Positions 53,437-64,000 of a DNA stretch of 64,000 nt are shown piece by piece. Each line of letters opens with the position of its first letter. Position 1 is the stretch's first letter. Source of the stretch: Pyrrhosoma nymphula (Eukaryota; Arthropoda; Insecta; Odonata; Coenagrionidae); assembly GCA_963573305.1 (NCBI GenBank), contig OY754329.1, positions 18,257,200 through 18,321,199 on the forward strand, in the 5' to 3' direction. Under the pieces are notes generated by a model. It did not search any database. It had not been told where the DNA came from and saw nothing but the letters and a program-made list of their open reading frames with translations. A program made the position numbers and the translations under genes.

Positions 53437-55050
53437 ATGTAGATGAATCGCGAGAGAAAGTGGTGGCGGCGCGTGGCATAAAATACTTCGACTTCGTGAT
53501 TGCAATGTTCCAGAAAATTGTATATTCGATTCGGCTATTCTATTCTTACTCCAATTTTGATGTAAATTTGCTTAATATTACACTACTCTTGATCCATATT
53601 GCATAATTATTTCATTTAAATCATTACCATTTCCTCGTATTCATTGTAGACTCGCCGAATTGGCATTTGCTAGTACGCTTTGCAGTAATTTGCTTGAGGG
53701 TGCAGAGATAACGGTTTGAAATGTATCCCTTCGTCGGCCAAGAGAGAATTCTTTCGGCTGCCGTGAACGCTTGCTTCTCGTGAAGTGATTACCACCGTTG
53801 CCGCTCGTTTCGCATGCTCTTAAATCGCTGACTTACTATATCCGCTTTCCTACTTTACGAGGACTGGCAATTATCAGCTGAGAGCGTGAACACAAAGCTA
53901 TGTGGTCTTCCTGCAATTACCTTATTTTCAAACTTCCCTTTCCTGTCCCCGTTTCTTCTGCTTACTTATGAGGGGACATAAATGATGAATTCCTCCTTTC
54001 CTCCACACTCAAACACCTGGACCATTTCAGGAAGGTGTTTTCTTAAGACAAATTTCTTTTTTAACATTGTTCTAAGTGTCGATGAATATTATATACTAGG
54101 GAAGGTGCCCGTTGAATATCAAGGGGAAGAATATTATCATTTAAATTGATTGTAATAAACCATTCATATCTTATTTAGTGCAAATAATCATTGAGTTAAT
54201 GGATATATACACGGAACCTCGACGTAAACAAAAAGTATGGTCGTTGTGGGGATTCAAAAACGCTAAAATATCGTGAAAAATCTTTAACTTTTAGAAAAAC
54301 TTTCGGAATTTCGACCGGAATACAAAATTCGTTTGAAGGAATAAAAATATTTATTTTCTTTCTGTTGGTTCCTTTCCCAACAACAGAAAACAACTATTTC
54401 TAATTTAATTTTGCAAATAAAAAAAGGTCTGCAGCCAAATGACTGAGTGAGTGTGTCACCTTCATTCTGTGAAAAAGGTTGCGAGGCAACCAAAATATCA
54501 GAATTTAATTTGTGAATGTTACTTTTTGTTTCTATGTATAGTACCGCCTTAATTGAGGCAACGTTTATCTATATTATCACGTGTGTGATTTTTCCACGAA
54601 CTTGTATATATAATTATTTATTTATTCATTTATTTATTTATAGTTATATATAAACACGTTTTTATTATTATATTAGATAAATTGATAATAACAATTAAGA
54701 AAACTGTCGCTCCGCACCAACAGTGAGAAAACTAATAATTCGGCCACGAAATCATAGATATGGTTGGGATGTTTCGTGGCTAATAAAGAATTTATAATTG
54801 CGTTACTCTTTACCAGAAGGCAGTGAATTTTTAAAAATCAACCAGCAATGCCCGCAAAGATGCATAGTTGCGGTCCAACAGGCTTTTGGCTGAGGTCGAT
54901 GGCTGATAAGGTTCATCAAGCCAATTACTTTTCTAAGCTTGGAAGTAAGGTAGGATTTTCTAATGAACGAGTGTTGAGTATGAATTAATAAAAACACATA
55001 CCTATCTGGCGATGTTTTGAACGAGCATTGAAAAACATAAGGCGAAATAC
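53437..55050. other. No gene recognised; ATTT-rich repeat 54606-54650
   Basis: A long unassigned AT-rich stretch. An imperfect (ATTT)n tract lies at about 54610-54645. Short minus frames at 54196-54493 show nothing recognisable. Confidence 0.45.
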
Positions 55051-55245
55051 AAGATCAAGGTAAAGGATTGCAAAATGATGATGTGTAGGAGAAAGGAAGA
55101 AGAAAGGGTCACCTTTAAAAAAAAGCCGGAACTAGTGAAGGAAATTTGCTACCTGAGAAGTAGGTCCCCCGGTGAAGAAAGAGGCAATAAAGATAAAATG
55201 AGCAGAGTAGCCAAGGCATTCCATCTGAAGAAGAGTTCAAACTAA
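55051..55245 (+). pseudogene. RTE-like LINE fragment, highly diverged
   Basis: A 65-codon plus frame reads KIKVKDCKMMMCRRKEEERV, FKKKPELVKEICYLRSRSPG, MSRVAKAFHLKK. It parallels the MVCSRRKED...EEFCYLGSR...AKKAFYQKK region of the 9458-10149 element and sits just after the RT palm in RTE-type proteins. Degenerate, no tail. Confidence 0.5.
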
Positions 55246-55559
55246 AAGTAAAAGGCACAAACTAATATTGTATTTATTCTGATATGCAACATCCTCCTAA
55301 AAATGAATACAGCAGAGAAAATAGATGGCAAGGATTACCGATGGAGACCGAGTATGGCATTTAATAAGCAAATTAGGATACTAAATGGAGAATATATGAA
55401 TAAGTGAAACTTTGAGTTGAAATGAGAACGGAGATGAGAGTTGTGGCAATCCAATCGAATTGATGACTGCCCTTCTCAATCAGTGTTCCAGCAGTTTCAC
55501 ATCTGTTTCAGGTAGTTTTTTTCAGAGTCTGTAATCTGCGTTTGACATAGGATAATATT
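55246..55559. other. No gene recognised
   Basis: Unassigned sequence; may hold further decayed RTE LINE. Confidence 0.4.
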
Positions 55560-55563
55560 TTAA

Positions 55564-56118
55564 GGAGGTTCCGCCGCGACTGTGGGAGTCAAAACAAATA
55601 CTAAATTCCACAGTTTTGATATTTTGTTAAAAAATCCTACTTTCACTGATGAAATGCGTTGCCTATAGAAACCCAAAAGTAAAGTACAAAATATATGCAG
55701 ATTATTCCACGAATGTATTTTAAATGAGCACTTTTCCAGCCATAAGAGCCGACTGCAGCGTCATTTCCTACGAATTACCGCATTTTGACTTCAATTACGG
55801 CATTAATTCTTCAATAACTAGACAAATAAGATGGTAAGATGCCTGTATTTTATTTTTATTCAATTTCTCTGGATTATTTCCTTCTTAGAGACAGTTTTTC
55901 ACGAAAATGGCATTTATATTTTATGGAAAAATACTATTTTTCCCCGTGTTTCTCTCATTCCCCTCATTGAACACCATGTAATTTCAAGTTCAATTGTAGA
56001 ATAAAATTGCGAGGAAAGGTATTATTTTGTTGTTCATATCAGATAGAGGACAACTTTTTCTACAAGTAGACAGAATATGAATAAAATTACATTTTAGTCA
56101 TTTTACGGTGCAACCACC
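55564..56118 (+). mobile_element. MITE-2 copy 2 with TTAA target duplication
   Basis: A 555-bp element flanked by TTAA (55560-55563, 56119-56122). Termini are GGAGGTTCCGCCG and CGGTGCAACCACC. Nearly collinear with 5825-6366. No coding capacity. Confidence 0.85.
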
Positions 56119-56122
56119 TTAA

Positions 56123-57042
56123 GCTGGCCGAGGTAGAAATGCCTGGTTAATAACTTGAGGAGACGCTTCACATGCATTCATTTCCCACTTTCCACTTTTT
56201 TATGACATTTGCAGTACAAACGTGTACAAATAGATTTGTTCTTCGTGTTAATTCCTGGACGATGTGTCCTAATATTATAAATATTCTCCCTCCTCCTAAC
56301 TCACGGGGGTATAGAGGAAATTCAACCGTCATCCGGTGGACTGTCTTAGGCCAATGTCCTTCTTCTACTCCCCAGTACTCCTTCCCCTGCCGTTCAATAG
56401 TTCCTGGTCCTTTGAAAGGGAGTTGTAATTATTTTTTGAAACTACCCACCCTTTTCTTCCATTAAGCCTATTACGGAGAAGTTACGAATGAATAAATGCC
56501 AACCAGCTAAACTCCAATCGTGAAATACACAGCTTGCTGTACCTAGCATAAATACGAGTTCACGCCGGTAAGCCTATAACATATTTCATAGTAAAGGCAA
56601 GAGTTTCATCTCATATGAAATAAAATTTCACGAGGTCACCATTGCATATCCTCAAGATTATTTTACTTGACGATGACTATGCGGTGCCTGTTAATCTAGC
56701 GTACTGTTGATGCTTGTCTTTTTATTGTCTTTGTAAACTTTTCAAATAACATTTTTTTACAGGTAAAAATGCCCATTGATTCTCAGCGGGTGAGATAAAA
56801 TTAAGAAATAATATAATAGTTGTATTCATACGGAAAAGAATCTGACTTTTCATTTCTAATATTGGTTTTTTTACTATTTGTAAGTGGAAATTGCACGTTT
56901 TGGCGCTTAATGATACATAGTATTAACCTATTTCACTAATTTTGTTTATTTTTAAACAGTAAAACTAAAAATGTATTCCAGGTTCGCAAGGGTGGCGTGG
57001 GGCAGATCGCCATAACCTTTGAGCATATTTTCACTAAGTGAG
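56123..57042. other. No gene recognised
   Basis: AT-rich; a 97-codon plus frame (56172-56465) lacks recognisable features. Confidence 0.4.
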
Positions 57043-57140
57043 TTTGAGCGAGATTTTTTCCAGGACCAATAGAGATCATATTCGAATTTTTAATTGAGAT
57101 TAAGCAGTTGTAAGAAGCATGACGTTGGTACTTATTTTAA
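57043..57140 (-). mobile_element. MITE-1 terminal fragment
   Basis: Starts GAGTTTGAGCGAGA and follows one MITE-1 end for ~95 bp, with the TTAA flank lost. Confidence 0.6.
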
Positions 57141-57689
57141 TATTGCGCTTGACGATACTCCGAGACTTCTAAAGCACGTTGAATTTCGTGTCTCACAGCG
57201 TCCAACTGCAGACGTTGTTCTCGTTGCTCCTGAGATTCGTTTTTTCGCAATAATATTACCTTGAGAGATATCTTTGAGAAAGAATACTCTTACTTCTTAT
57301 GAGCATATTTGTCGTGTACTGAAAACATTAGTAATGAAATAATTATTTGAGTAAAAACCTCAATTAATCCAATATTACCTTAAGTCTTACCTTTAAGTGA
57401 CATCTACTAAGAACAACAATCTTCCGCGTAGAAATAAATATTTACATAGCAACAATATGCCCATCTCCCTAATGTTTCCAAAAGAGGACTGTAAAATGTC
57501 TCAAAAATGACCGTAATCTTGAAATGGTGAAAACTTTATAAACGAAAATAGACCTATGTTTGAACCAGGCATATTAGCTATGTTCATGCATAATTTCATC
57601 TCATTCCGTTAAGGGGTTTTTTCCGTGATTGAGTTAAAGACACACGCACAAAGAAACCATCACGTCTGAATTTTAGCCAGTGTGTAGCC
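57141..57689. other. No gene recognised
   Basis: Unassigned sequence. Confidence 0.4.
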
Positions 57690-58060
57690 TCGGAGTTTTT
57701 TACGGTTCCCATTCTAGTCCTTTCATCAGCTGTGCTAATCTCCTTCTCAATTCGCCCGAAGCAGTTCCTCGAGCTTTCTTGTGATTTTCCTTAGTATTAT
57801 GATCACTTTGCACGTTGAATCTTTCAGCGCAAGGTCACAAATGTATACAGCGTACATTTGGGACCACAGCACGTATTTTGGCCCCCAGCGTACTCGAGAT
57901 GTGGCCTAACTAGAGCGAAGTAATATCACTTCAACTTTTTCATCAAATGACCTCCCTTCTATTCTCTTGATAAATTCAAGTCCATTTAATTCTGCGCGCA
58001 GATGTTTCATACGTGTTTCCTCCACAATGCTGCGATAATTTCAGTACTTAGGGGGTACGC
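57690..58060 (-). pseudogene. LINE-D-like ORF2 fragment, decayed
   Basis: On the minus strand: ETRMKHLRAELNGLEFIKRI, EGRSFDEKVE, then in another frame ALVRPHLEYAG. This matches the ICGTALKKLGFIKHIVG...ALVRSHLENAAN part of LINE-D at 46.0-46.5 kb. Many stops. Confidence 0.6.
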
Positions 58061-58074
58061 AATTGTACCCCCTA

Positions 58075-58651
58075 ATCATTCATTCAAGTATTCTACCAGC
58101 TGATTGGTAGGTTCTTGGACAGGCCCCATTCTGTATCCCAATCTAATAGAAATTATCTCGCTTTCCATCCTAAGGATGGCCCGTTATTAGATCTATCTTC
58201 TACCTCCTCTTATTTTGTCCAGAATTCCTATCCTCCTCCTTCCTCTTCCACGCTTCCCCAGTGTTCTCCCCTCTATCACTCTCTTCAACATGCCCTCTCC
58301 TCTCAAAACCTCCTCCATCCATCTCTTCTGCCTTCTCCGAACCTCTTCCATAAGCTTCCTCTCCTCTCCGACCATATCCAGTACCTCCTCGTTCGTATTT
58401 CTCGCCATCCAGCTAACCTTCTCCATCCTTCTCCAAACCCACATCTCAAACGCCTCAAGTCTACGCACATCCTCCCTTCGCAATGACCAAGTTTCCGACC
58501 CATATGGCGCCACGCTCCATATTAAAGTTTTCACCAGCCTCTTCTTTACGTCTCTTCTCAGACCCCCCCTCATCAATTCCCTTCTCTTCGAAAATGCTTC
58601 TTTAGCTAGCGCAATTCTGCATCTTATGTCCTTACCACTAAACCCATTCAT
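58075..58651 (-). pseudogene. RTE-like LINE, C-terminal ORF2 and tail
   Basis: A 152-codon minus frame (58651-58193) reads DIRCRIALAKEAFSKRRELM, KKRLVKTLIWSVAPYGSETW, DVRRLEAFEMWVWRRMEKVS and TNEEVLDMVGEERKLMEEVR. This is the post-RT region of RTE/BovB-type LINEs and matches 2783-3133. A short 3' UTR runs to a TGAATGAATG tail (58075-58085). RT and endonuclease are missing. Confidence 0.85.
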
Positions 58652-58868
58652 TCATTCAAGTATTCTACCAGCTGATTGGTAGGTTCTTGGACAGTCCCCA
58701 TTCTGTATCCCAATCTAATAGAAATTGTCTCGCTTTCCATCCTAAGGATGGCCCGTTATTAGATCCCTCTTCAATTCTTCATATCTTCTACCTCCTCTTA
58801 TTTCGTCCAGAATTCCTATCCTCCTCCTTCCTCTTCCACGCTTCCCCAGTGTTCTCCCCTCTATCACT
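58643..58868 (-). mobile_element. RTE-like LINE tail, second copy
   Basis: A 226-bp repeat of the 58075-58280 part of the neighbouring element in the same orientation, with a (TGAA)n tail at 58643-58655 and an extra ~15-bp segment at 58766-58780. It is 5'-truncated and joined to a LINE-A tail at 58869. Confidence 0.85.
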
Positions 58869-58998
58869 CATTATGCTAATGCATAATTAGTCGTAGTTAC
58901 ACTAACTTTAGGGTATAGTGTAATGCATGTTGGTGAATACTCACCCCCTGCCACATACCCCTGAGATGCCTTGCAGGGTATGTTGTAGATGTAGATGA
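58869..58998 (+). mobile_element. LINE-A terminal fragment
   Basis: From within SL2 (TTATGCTAATGC) to the terminal stem and GTAGATGTAGATG tail. Confidence 0.8.
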
Positions 58999-59244
58999 AT
59001 TTTTTTCGTAGTTTTCAGGGAGAGGAAGAGCAGCAACCAGACAGGAACGGATCCTGTTACGCATTCTGTCGCGGTAGATGCGGGAATCCAGGAAAGATTG
59101 GCGTCAGTTACACGGGAGCATTAGAGAAGGAGCTTAAGGTATAGTTTGCGGTTACATTCAGCCTCTCCCATTTCAAACACCATGCCATCAGAGCAGTGCT
59201 CTTCAGGCGCGTAGGGAAAGTGACAGTTTCGTCTCTGCATACGG
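58999..59244. other. No gene recognised
   Basis: Short unassigned stretch containing the left member of the 8-bp repeat CATTAGAG (59119-59126) discussed for the hAT-like element. Confidence 0.35.
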
Positions 59245-59573
59245 CCCTCAACCTTTTTGACACTAAGGCACACCTGAGGTGTTTGGAAATGCAGGAAGCA
59301 CACCAGTGAACAAAAAAAAGTTAATAGGTAAATAAAAAATAAAGTATAAACAAAAACCGATAGGCAAATGAAATATGAAGTATAAACCAGAAACCGATAG
59401 ACAAAACTTATCGTTTTTAAACAAAAATAACAACATTGAAAAGTATCTATTAGTTTCATAATTAAATTTATTGCTATTATTGATCTTTTATGATTTTTCA
59501 TGAGCGTTGCGGCACACTTGGCAGAGGCTTGCGGCACACCAGTGCGTCGCGGCAGACCGGTTGAGAATCACTG
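59245..59573 (-). mobile_element. hAT-like MITE, left end uncertain
   Basis: The right end, read inward, is CAGTGATTCTCAACCGGTCT followed by GCCGCGACGC. The left side has CTCAACCTTTTTGACACTAA then GGCACACC. CAGTG-TTCTCAACC and GGCACACC are typical of hAT-type terminal regions. Inside is an imperfect tandem repeat at 59342-59408 (AAGTATAAAC...ACCGATAG twice). CATTAGAG follows the right end (59574-59581) and also occurs at 59119-59126. No transposase. Confidence 0.5.
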
Positions 59574-59581
59574 CATTAGAG

Positions 59582-60086
59582 TAAAAGTTTGGCAAAAGAA
59601 ACTCAGCAGAAGTTGCAAAAAATATTAGTATGTAAATTGCCTCGCTTCTATTGTAACTGAATGCCTCATTCCTAGGATCAATACAGTTGTGTTGTTATGA
59701 CAGCGATTTTTCCTATTTTTCTCAAAAATATCTCATCTTAAAAATGAAACTTATAGATATAATTAATTTAGAAATAATTTTTTTCATGCACGTATCATTA
59801 TTTGCGAAATGGATAACGGTTATGATCCCCATCAGCTGCCGATTGTATATAGCTAATATGTAATAATTAATTTCGTGACTTTGATTAATGCACTGTGCTC
59901 CACTAACAGTGTTCTTTTAGTTACTCGAAATAAACTCGCTCGCTATTTAAATATGCCTCACGAAAGATAACGTTCGCCTCATATTGATACCTACGAGTGA
60001 AGCGAATACATTGAACTATGAATGATAATAACGTTGAAGATTCAGTAATATTAGATTATTTTCTCCAGTCAAGCTTCAACGCTTGT
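59582..60086. other. No gene recognised
   Basis: AT-rich unassigned sequence. Confidence 0.4.
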
Positions 60087-60215
60087 GCATCTACTTGTCT
60101 AAAAAGTACCGTAACATCCACCTCCAGGGTTCATGGCATGGGTTGACTGCACCCAAGGCATGCAATATTCGTCCCAGTTGAAGGTCGAACCCCGCAAACT
60201 GACCCTGGCTGTTAT
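60087..60215 (-). mobile_element. Old LINE-B-like tail
   Basis: GTACCGTAACATCCACCTCC...CATGGCATGGGTTGACTGCA...GGCATGCAATATTCGTCCC keeps the LINE-B terminal layout with many changes. Confidence 0.55.
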
Positions 60216-60254
60216 ATGGTTGAAGACCTCTCTCCTATATCCTGTAAGATATAT

Positions 60255-60562
60255 CCTATCCTGTAAGACTTAGTACTTACAGCACGCCGAGCATGTTTTC
60301 AGCATAACTCTTGAATCTCTGTTCATTTATGTAGTTGCACAATACATATATACTAACAGTCCCTCTAACAATGGTAGTATATCTATAGTGTAGTGCATGC
60401 CTGTGAGGCTTCATCTCGTGATAAGCATTAGCGATTTATGTCAATACACAATTAGCCGTAGTAACACTAAATTTATCGTATAGTGTAATACATGTTGGTG
60501 GCTACTCACCCCCTGCCACACACCCTTGAGGTGGCGTTCAGGGTTTTTCGTAGATGTAGACA
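60255..60562 (+). mobile_element. LINE-A 3' tail
   Basis: 3' UTR with diverged SL1 and SL2 (mispairs in both), terminal stem and GTAGATGTAGA tail. An older copy than the 25-kb one. Confidence 0.75.
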
Positions 60563-63103
60563 TATCCGTCGATGGTGAGCAGCAGTGAATTCATAACGTC
60601 TGCAATTTATACCTGGATCTGTTGTTTCTTTCTTCGCCTCTTTTATTAGATCGCCTTCATAACATATCTGATGGCGTAGAAAATCCTTGATTTTCTCTTA
60701 TATTTCAGTAATGTTCCACTGTTAATGCCCTCAAGTATCAGCAATGACTGTACAGCATAAGTTTATAAAAGTTTTATTGATTTTTAAAAATGTTTACATA
60801 TCTTTTTTCTCCTCTTTTCACCGTATACTGATTAAGTAAATCAGTTCAAAGGTAGTGTAATCAATGGGTGCGTTTCTAGTTCAAAAATTTTTCGCATCTG
60901 GAGAATCTGTGTTATTGTAAAACCACATAAGATCTCTTTTTAGAAAACCAGCTTGCTCTATCAATGAGAATGTATCTGCCTTTAATTTTTTATTGTACTA
61001 AGCATTTGAGCGAGCAACATTCAATAACCCCTTCGTTCTCTAGTGTTACCTCGGAACAGAACAACCACCTACTTAGTTTTTTATTCAAGCCACTTGCGCA
61101 AGCAACCTAATCAATCCGACCTCAAAATAACCCTCACTATCCTCCACTCATTTGGTACTTCGTGTGCAGTCCAGCTCATTTTAAAGATACGTGAATTTGC
61201 AGGCTATAAGTATTTGCCCCAAAATTGATCAATTAAAAGTTCCAATCATATTTCTCAACTTTCTGTTATTTATTAGTTCAGGAAGTGCTTGCTTTAGTTC
61301 TTTTGGTTAAAGGGCCCTTTTCCCACTACTTCGTTTTGCAAGTAATTTATATGAAAGAATTTCAGTCTTGCGATAAATTGCTTATGGTGCTTTTTTCAGC
61401 CACAATTTTTTATCGTGATATTCATTCCACCTACGAACTTCTTTTTGCGGTATTTCATTACAACAAATGAAGTCTCTAGCCTATTACTAATGTAACTTTC
61501 TTTTTCATTCATAAACGTAACGTATGATGTCTTGTTCGTTGGTCTCGTTATTTTTTAAGATATACAATTTTATGGCATCTTTCTTTCCCCTCCACTAATT
61601 ATTTCAACATTTATCCTCTGTGAACTTTATCATCCATTTCAATCGTTCTATCTTTTTCCCTCATTCCAAAATGTTGAAACTTATTTTCGTGTATTTTCAG
61701 ATTTTGGACAAGCTATTTGCCATAAATATTTTATTTTATCCTTATTCTACGTAAATGGTAGAAATAACTTTCATACGTTAGCTAGGAAAAATATTTAAAT
61801 TCAAGGTTTGTGGAAAACCTCTCTATTTTAATTTGATTATTTCCTACATTTTTAATTCACTCCAGTAAAATGATGGAATATACCTAAATAGTTCCACAAT
61901 AAAAGAGCATTTCCTATGAACCCATTGTTCCTAAATCCCTAATTAAGTCATCCCCCCGAAAAAAAATATCCGGTCTCGGTGGTGGTGGGATTCCTCGCTT
62001 GCTAACCGAAGGGCCATTTCTGTATTTGAAAAATAAATTAAAACAAATAGTTTCTCTAACATTGGTAGCATACCTATGACCGCGGGAGCATTTCTGACGG
62101 GGCAGCAAACAAAGCCAAAGCTCAGCTGTATGCTGCGTAGTTAGTATAGATTTGTTTGATACTACTCGTATTTCATGCAATAGAAGGTTATACGAAGAGG
62201 CAAATACAGATATGTCATCGTATTCTATAGTAATTATCCCTGCCGCTCATGTCACCCCTGAAAGATGTGCGTTTATAGTTTCTCATTTAAAAAATACGTC
62301 ACTGTCACTTCCAACCCACATTCCTCAAATGTAAACTCTCCGGACAGATAATTACACGTTCAAGAAATATAAAAACCGTTGGTGCTTACTCCTTAAACGC
62401 TTAATATGCTCTTTACACTATTTTCTGTACGGTGACAATCAAAAGACACTTTTGCAGGCAGTACGTCAAATAAATTTTAGACACTCTTCGATCGTTTACG
62501 CGGACGATTATCACGCAAATGCACACTAATTCACCAGTCTCATACACACTTTTCACCGTTTTAAAAACAAATCCTATGCACATTGTGTAAACTCATTTTT
62601 TCTGCACATTAGTCGAAAGAATTCTCTTTATTTTTCGACTGCACGAAGCATACCCCGGAACGGTTTTCTCACTCTTTATTTCCATCAGTGTAACTCACTA
62701 AAGATGCAATTACGTAATAATAAAGATAATTCAAAACTTCTTTCAGGAAATAATGACTTAATAACATACTCAGCCTGCATCATTCAAATCAAGAATGCTT
62801 ATTTACATTCCAGTCGAGGACCGTCGCTAAACGATACTCATTTTTTTCATGTTTACTTTTCGTTCATGCATTTGGTCCACTGTTCCACACAGGAATGTCA
62901 AGCATTTCATTGGTCCAAACATATTCCGAGAGAGTTGCTCAGACTTGAACGAAGAATTTGTCATAACACTGTCTTTATGGGGATAACGATCCTGTTCAAC
63001 ACTTCTACCTTGAGTTCCGTAATCGCTAGAGTAGATATATTCAGGCCAGGACAGTCGGTATTTAACGACGTCTTTATTTAACGCCAAGAGTTCCGTAATA
63101 ACC
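60563..63103. other. No gene recognised over 2.5 kb
   Basis: The longest stretch free of identifiable repeats apart from a tiny LINE-A-like match near 62054-62075. Frames of 60-125 codons occur (125 codons plus at 62704-63081; 97 codons minus at 62827-63120). They overlap on opposite strands and show no domain, so I do not call them genes. Confidence 0.4.
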
Positions 63104-63452
63104 CCCCAGGCATGCAGCACTCGTCCCAGCTCAAATCAGAACCTCGCACGCTCCCCCGGCCGCTGGGCGCAGACCAAAAAGCAGTCAGGAGAACAGTGCG
63201 CAGTCAAACCAGAAACTGGGAGAGTGATACGTAAATGAACATTCAAACATGTAGAACAATGCTATAGACACATATAGTGATTAATATTACTATTATTGTT
63301 AATTTATGAATGCTACGAGATGCTACTTCATGCAGAGAACAAAATAAAATAATGCCGGACAAATCGACCGGTGTGAAGTGTTAGTAACGATGTTGTGTTA
63401 TTAAGCACGAGTGGAAATTCTACTCTACCTATTGAGGGTGGGAGTTTCATAA
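63104..63452 (-). mobile_element. LINE-B 3' UTR lacking the terminal part
   Basis: Begins at GGCATGCAGCACTCGTCCCA. The stem-loop and tail are missing. It follows the LINE-B UTR to the GAGGGTGGGAGTTTCAT near ORF2. Losing the 3' end suggests deletion or replacement after insertion. Confidence 0.75.
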
Positions 63453-63475
63453 GAGGTAGAGAGGAGGTGGGGAGA

Positions 63476-63566
63476 GATATAGTGCAATTCATGTTGGTGA
63501 CTACTCATCCCCTGCTACACACCCTTGAGGTGGCTTGCTGGGTATTTTGTAGATGTAGATGTATAA
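63476..63566 (+). mobile_element. LINE-A terminal fragment
   Basis: The last ~90 bp of LINE-A (stem partly mismatched) with a GTAGATGTAGATG tail. Confidence 0.75.
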
Positions 63567-63614
63567 GTATTTGTAGGTTTTTGCTAAAGCTTTAACTGTC
63601 GTACTTTCATCAAC

Positions 63615-63697
63615 TTAAGGGCATATTGGTGATAACTCACCCTATGTCCCAGGGTCACAATGTTACACACCCTTGAAGTGACTTGTAGGGTATTATG
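63615..63697 (+). mobile_element. Old LINE-A-like terminal fragment
   Basis: ATTGGTGATAACTCACCC...CACACCCTTGAAGTGACTTG then TAGGGTATTATGTAGGTG. Diverged terminal region. Confidence 0.5.
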
Positions 63698-63800
63698 TAG
63701 GTGTGGAAGGGTCGCGGGTTCGAGTTCCGCCAGAGTAGAATTTCACTGCCCAGAGCATGATTGTTATTATTGGTCCGTTGTTGAATTGTAATAAAAATTC
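63698..63800 (+). mobile_element. tRNA-derived SINE fragment
   Basis: GGGTCGCGGGTTCGAGTTCC carries a B box (GGTTCGAGTTCC, ~63716-63727). A body with CACTGCCCAGAGCATGATTG follows. The A box is missing because the left side is the LINE tail. Confidence 0.5.
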
Positions 63801-64000
63801 ATTGAAAAGTAACTATGTAATGGCGGTTGTATGTAGTACCTGTTTGCATCAAATAAACTATAGTTATTATTGTCGAATTTTCCACTTCTCAGCTTAAAGG
63901 CTGGGAAACATTTGCCTATCCCGAGTGCAAATCGCCAAAGGAATTAGGCACATCTACTGTTTTTTTTAATGTTCATTAAAAAAATGTCATTACTATGGAG
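63801..64000. other. No gene recognised
   Basis: AT-rich window end. Confidence 0.4.

Noticed and set aside
62704..63120. Overlapping 125- and 97-codon ORFs
   Set aside because: They are opposite-strand frames over the same DNA with no recognisable domain, and the minus frame starts at a LINE-B fragment.

Overview
This is 64 kb of eukaryotic nuclear DNA, AT-rich with scattered CpG-dense pockets, and made up mostly of transposable-element remains. Protein remnants of a Helitron (PIF1-like helicase), CR1/jockey-like LINEs with an SGNH-esterase ORF1, RTE-like LINEs and a transposase HTH region, plus piggyBac-like, hAT-like and TTAA-flanked MITEs, tRNA- and 5S-derived SINEs and foldback elements, fit an arthropod genome, probably an insect. 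I cannot name the species. I recognise no host protein-coding gene. Most long open frames are LINE fragments or chance frames in LINE 3' UTRs.

Layout. 0-12.4 kb: Helitron helicase pseudogene (358-1271), RTE tail, LINE-B tail, foldback repeat, two TTAA MITEs, a promoter-like site with a GC-rich stretch (7.1-8.1 kb), nested inverted-repeat elements (8.2-9.4 kb), an RTE LINE with an 11-bp target duplication (9.4-10.2 kb), a piggyBac-like MITE (10.9-11.5 kb) and two abutting foldbacks. 12.4-16.4 kb: LINE tails and a 5S-derived SINE. 16.4-25.8 kb: the core LINE-A cluster, including a 3.6-kb copy with SGNH ORF1, endonuclease, RT and 3' UTR (21691-25331) lying head-to-head with a second RT-bearing copy (19414-21690). 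25.8-33.9 kb: LINE tails, a TTAA MITE, a promoter-like CpG patch near 30.0 kb and GC pockets. 33.9-37.2 kb: a second long LINE-A copy on the minus strand. 37-46 kb: SINE, nested LINE-A copies with target duplication, MITEs, one carrying a 557-bp insertion, and a transposase remnant. 46-51.4 kb: a duplicated LINE-plus-flank segment, LINE-D, SINEs. 51.4-64 kb: sparser, with LINE-B, RTE fragments, the second MITE-2 copy, a hAT-like element and further LINE tails.

How the parts relate. I use local names LINE-A, -B, -C and -D. A, B and C have different 3' UTR bodies but share a terminal module: a stem-loop followed by (TGTAGA)n. The stem differs between A and B by a C:G to G:C swap that keeps pairing, which suggests a structure read by the LINE RT when it starts copying. 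Many insertions begin at the (ATCTAC)n/(TGTAGA)n tail of another copy, so the cluster seems to have grown by insertion next to itself. Shared lesions and a mosaic tract among LINE-A copies point to gene conversion or template switching.
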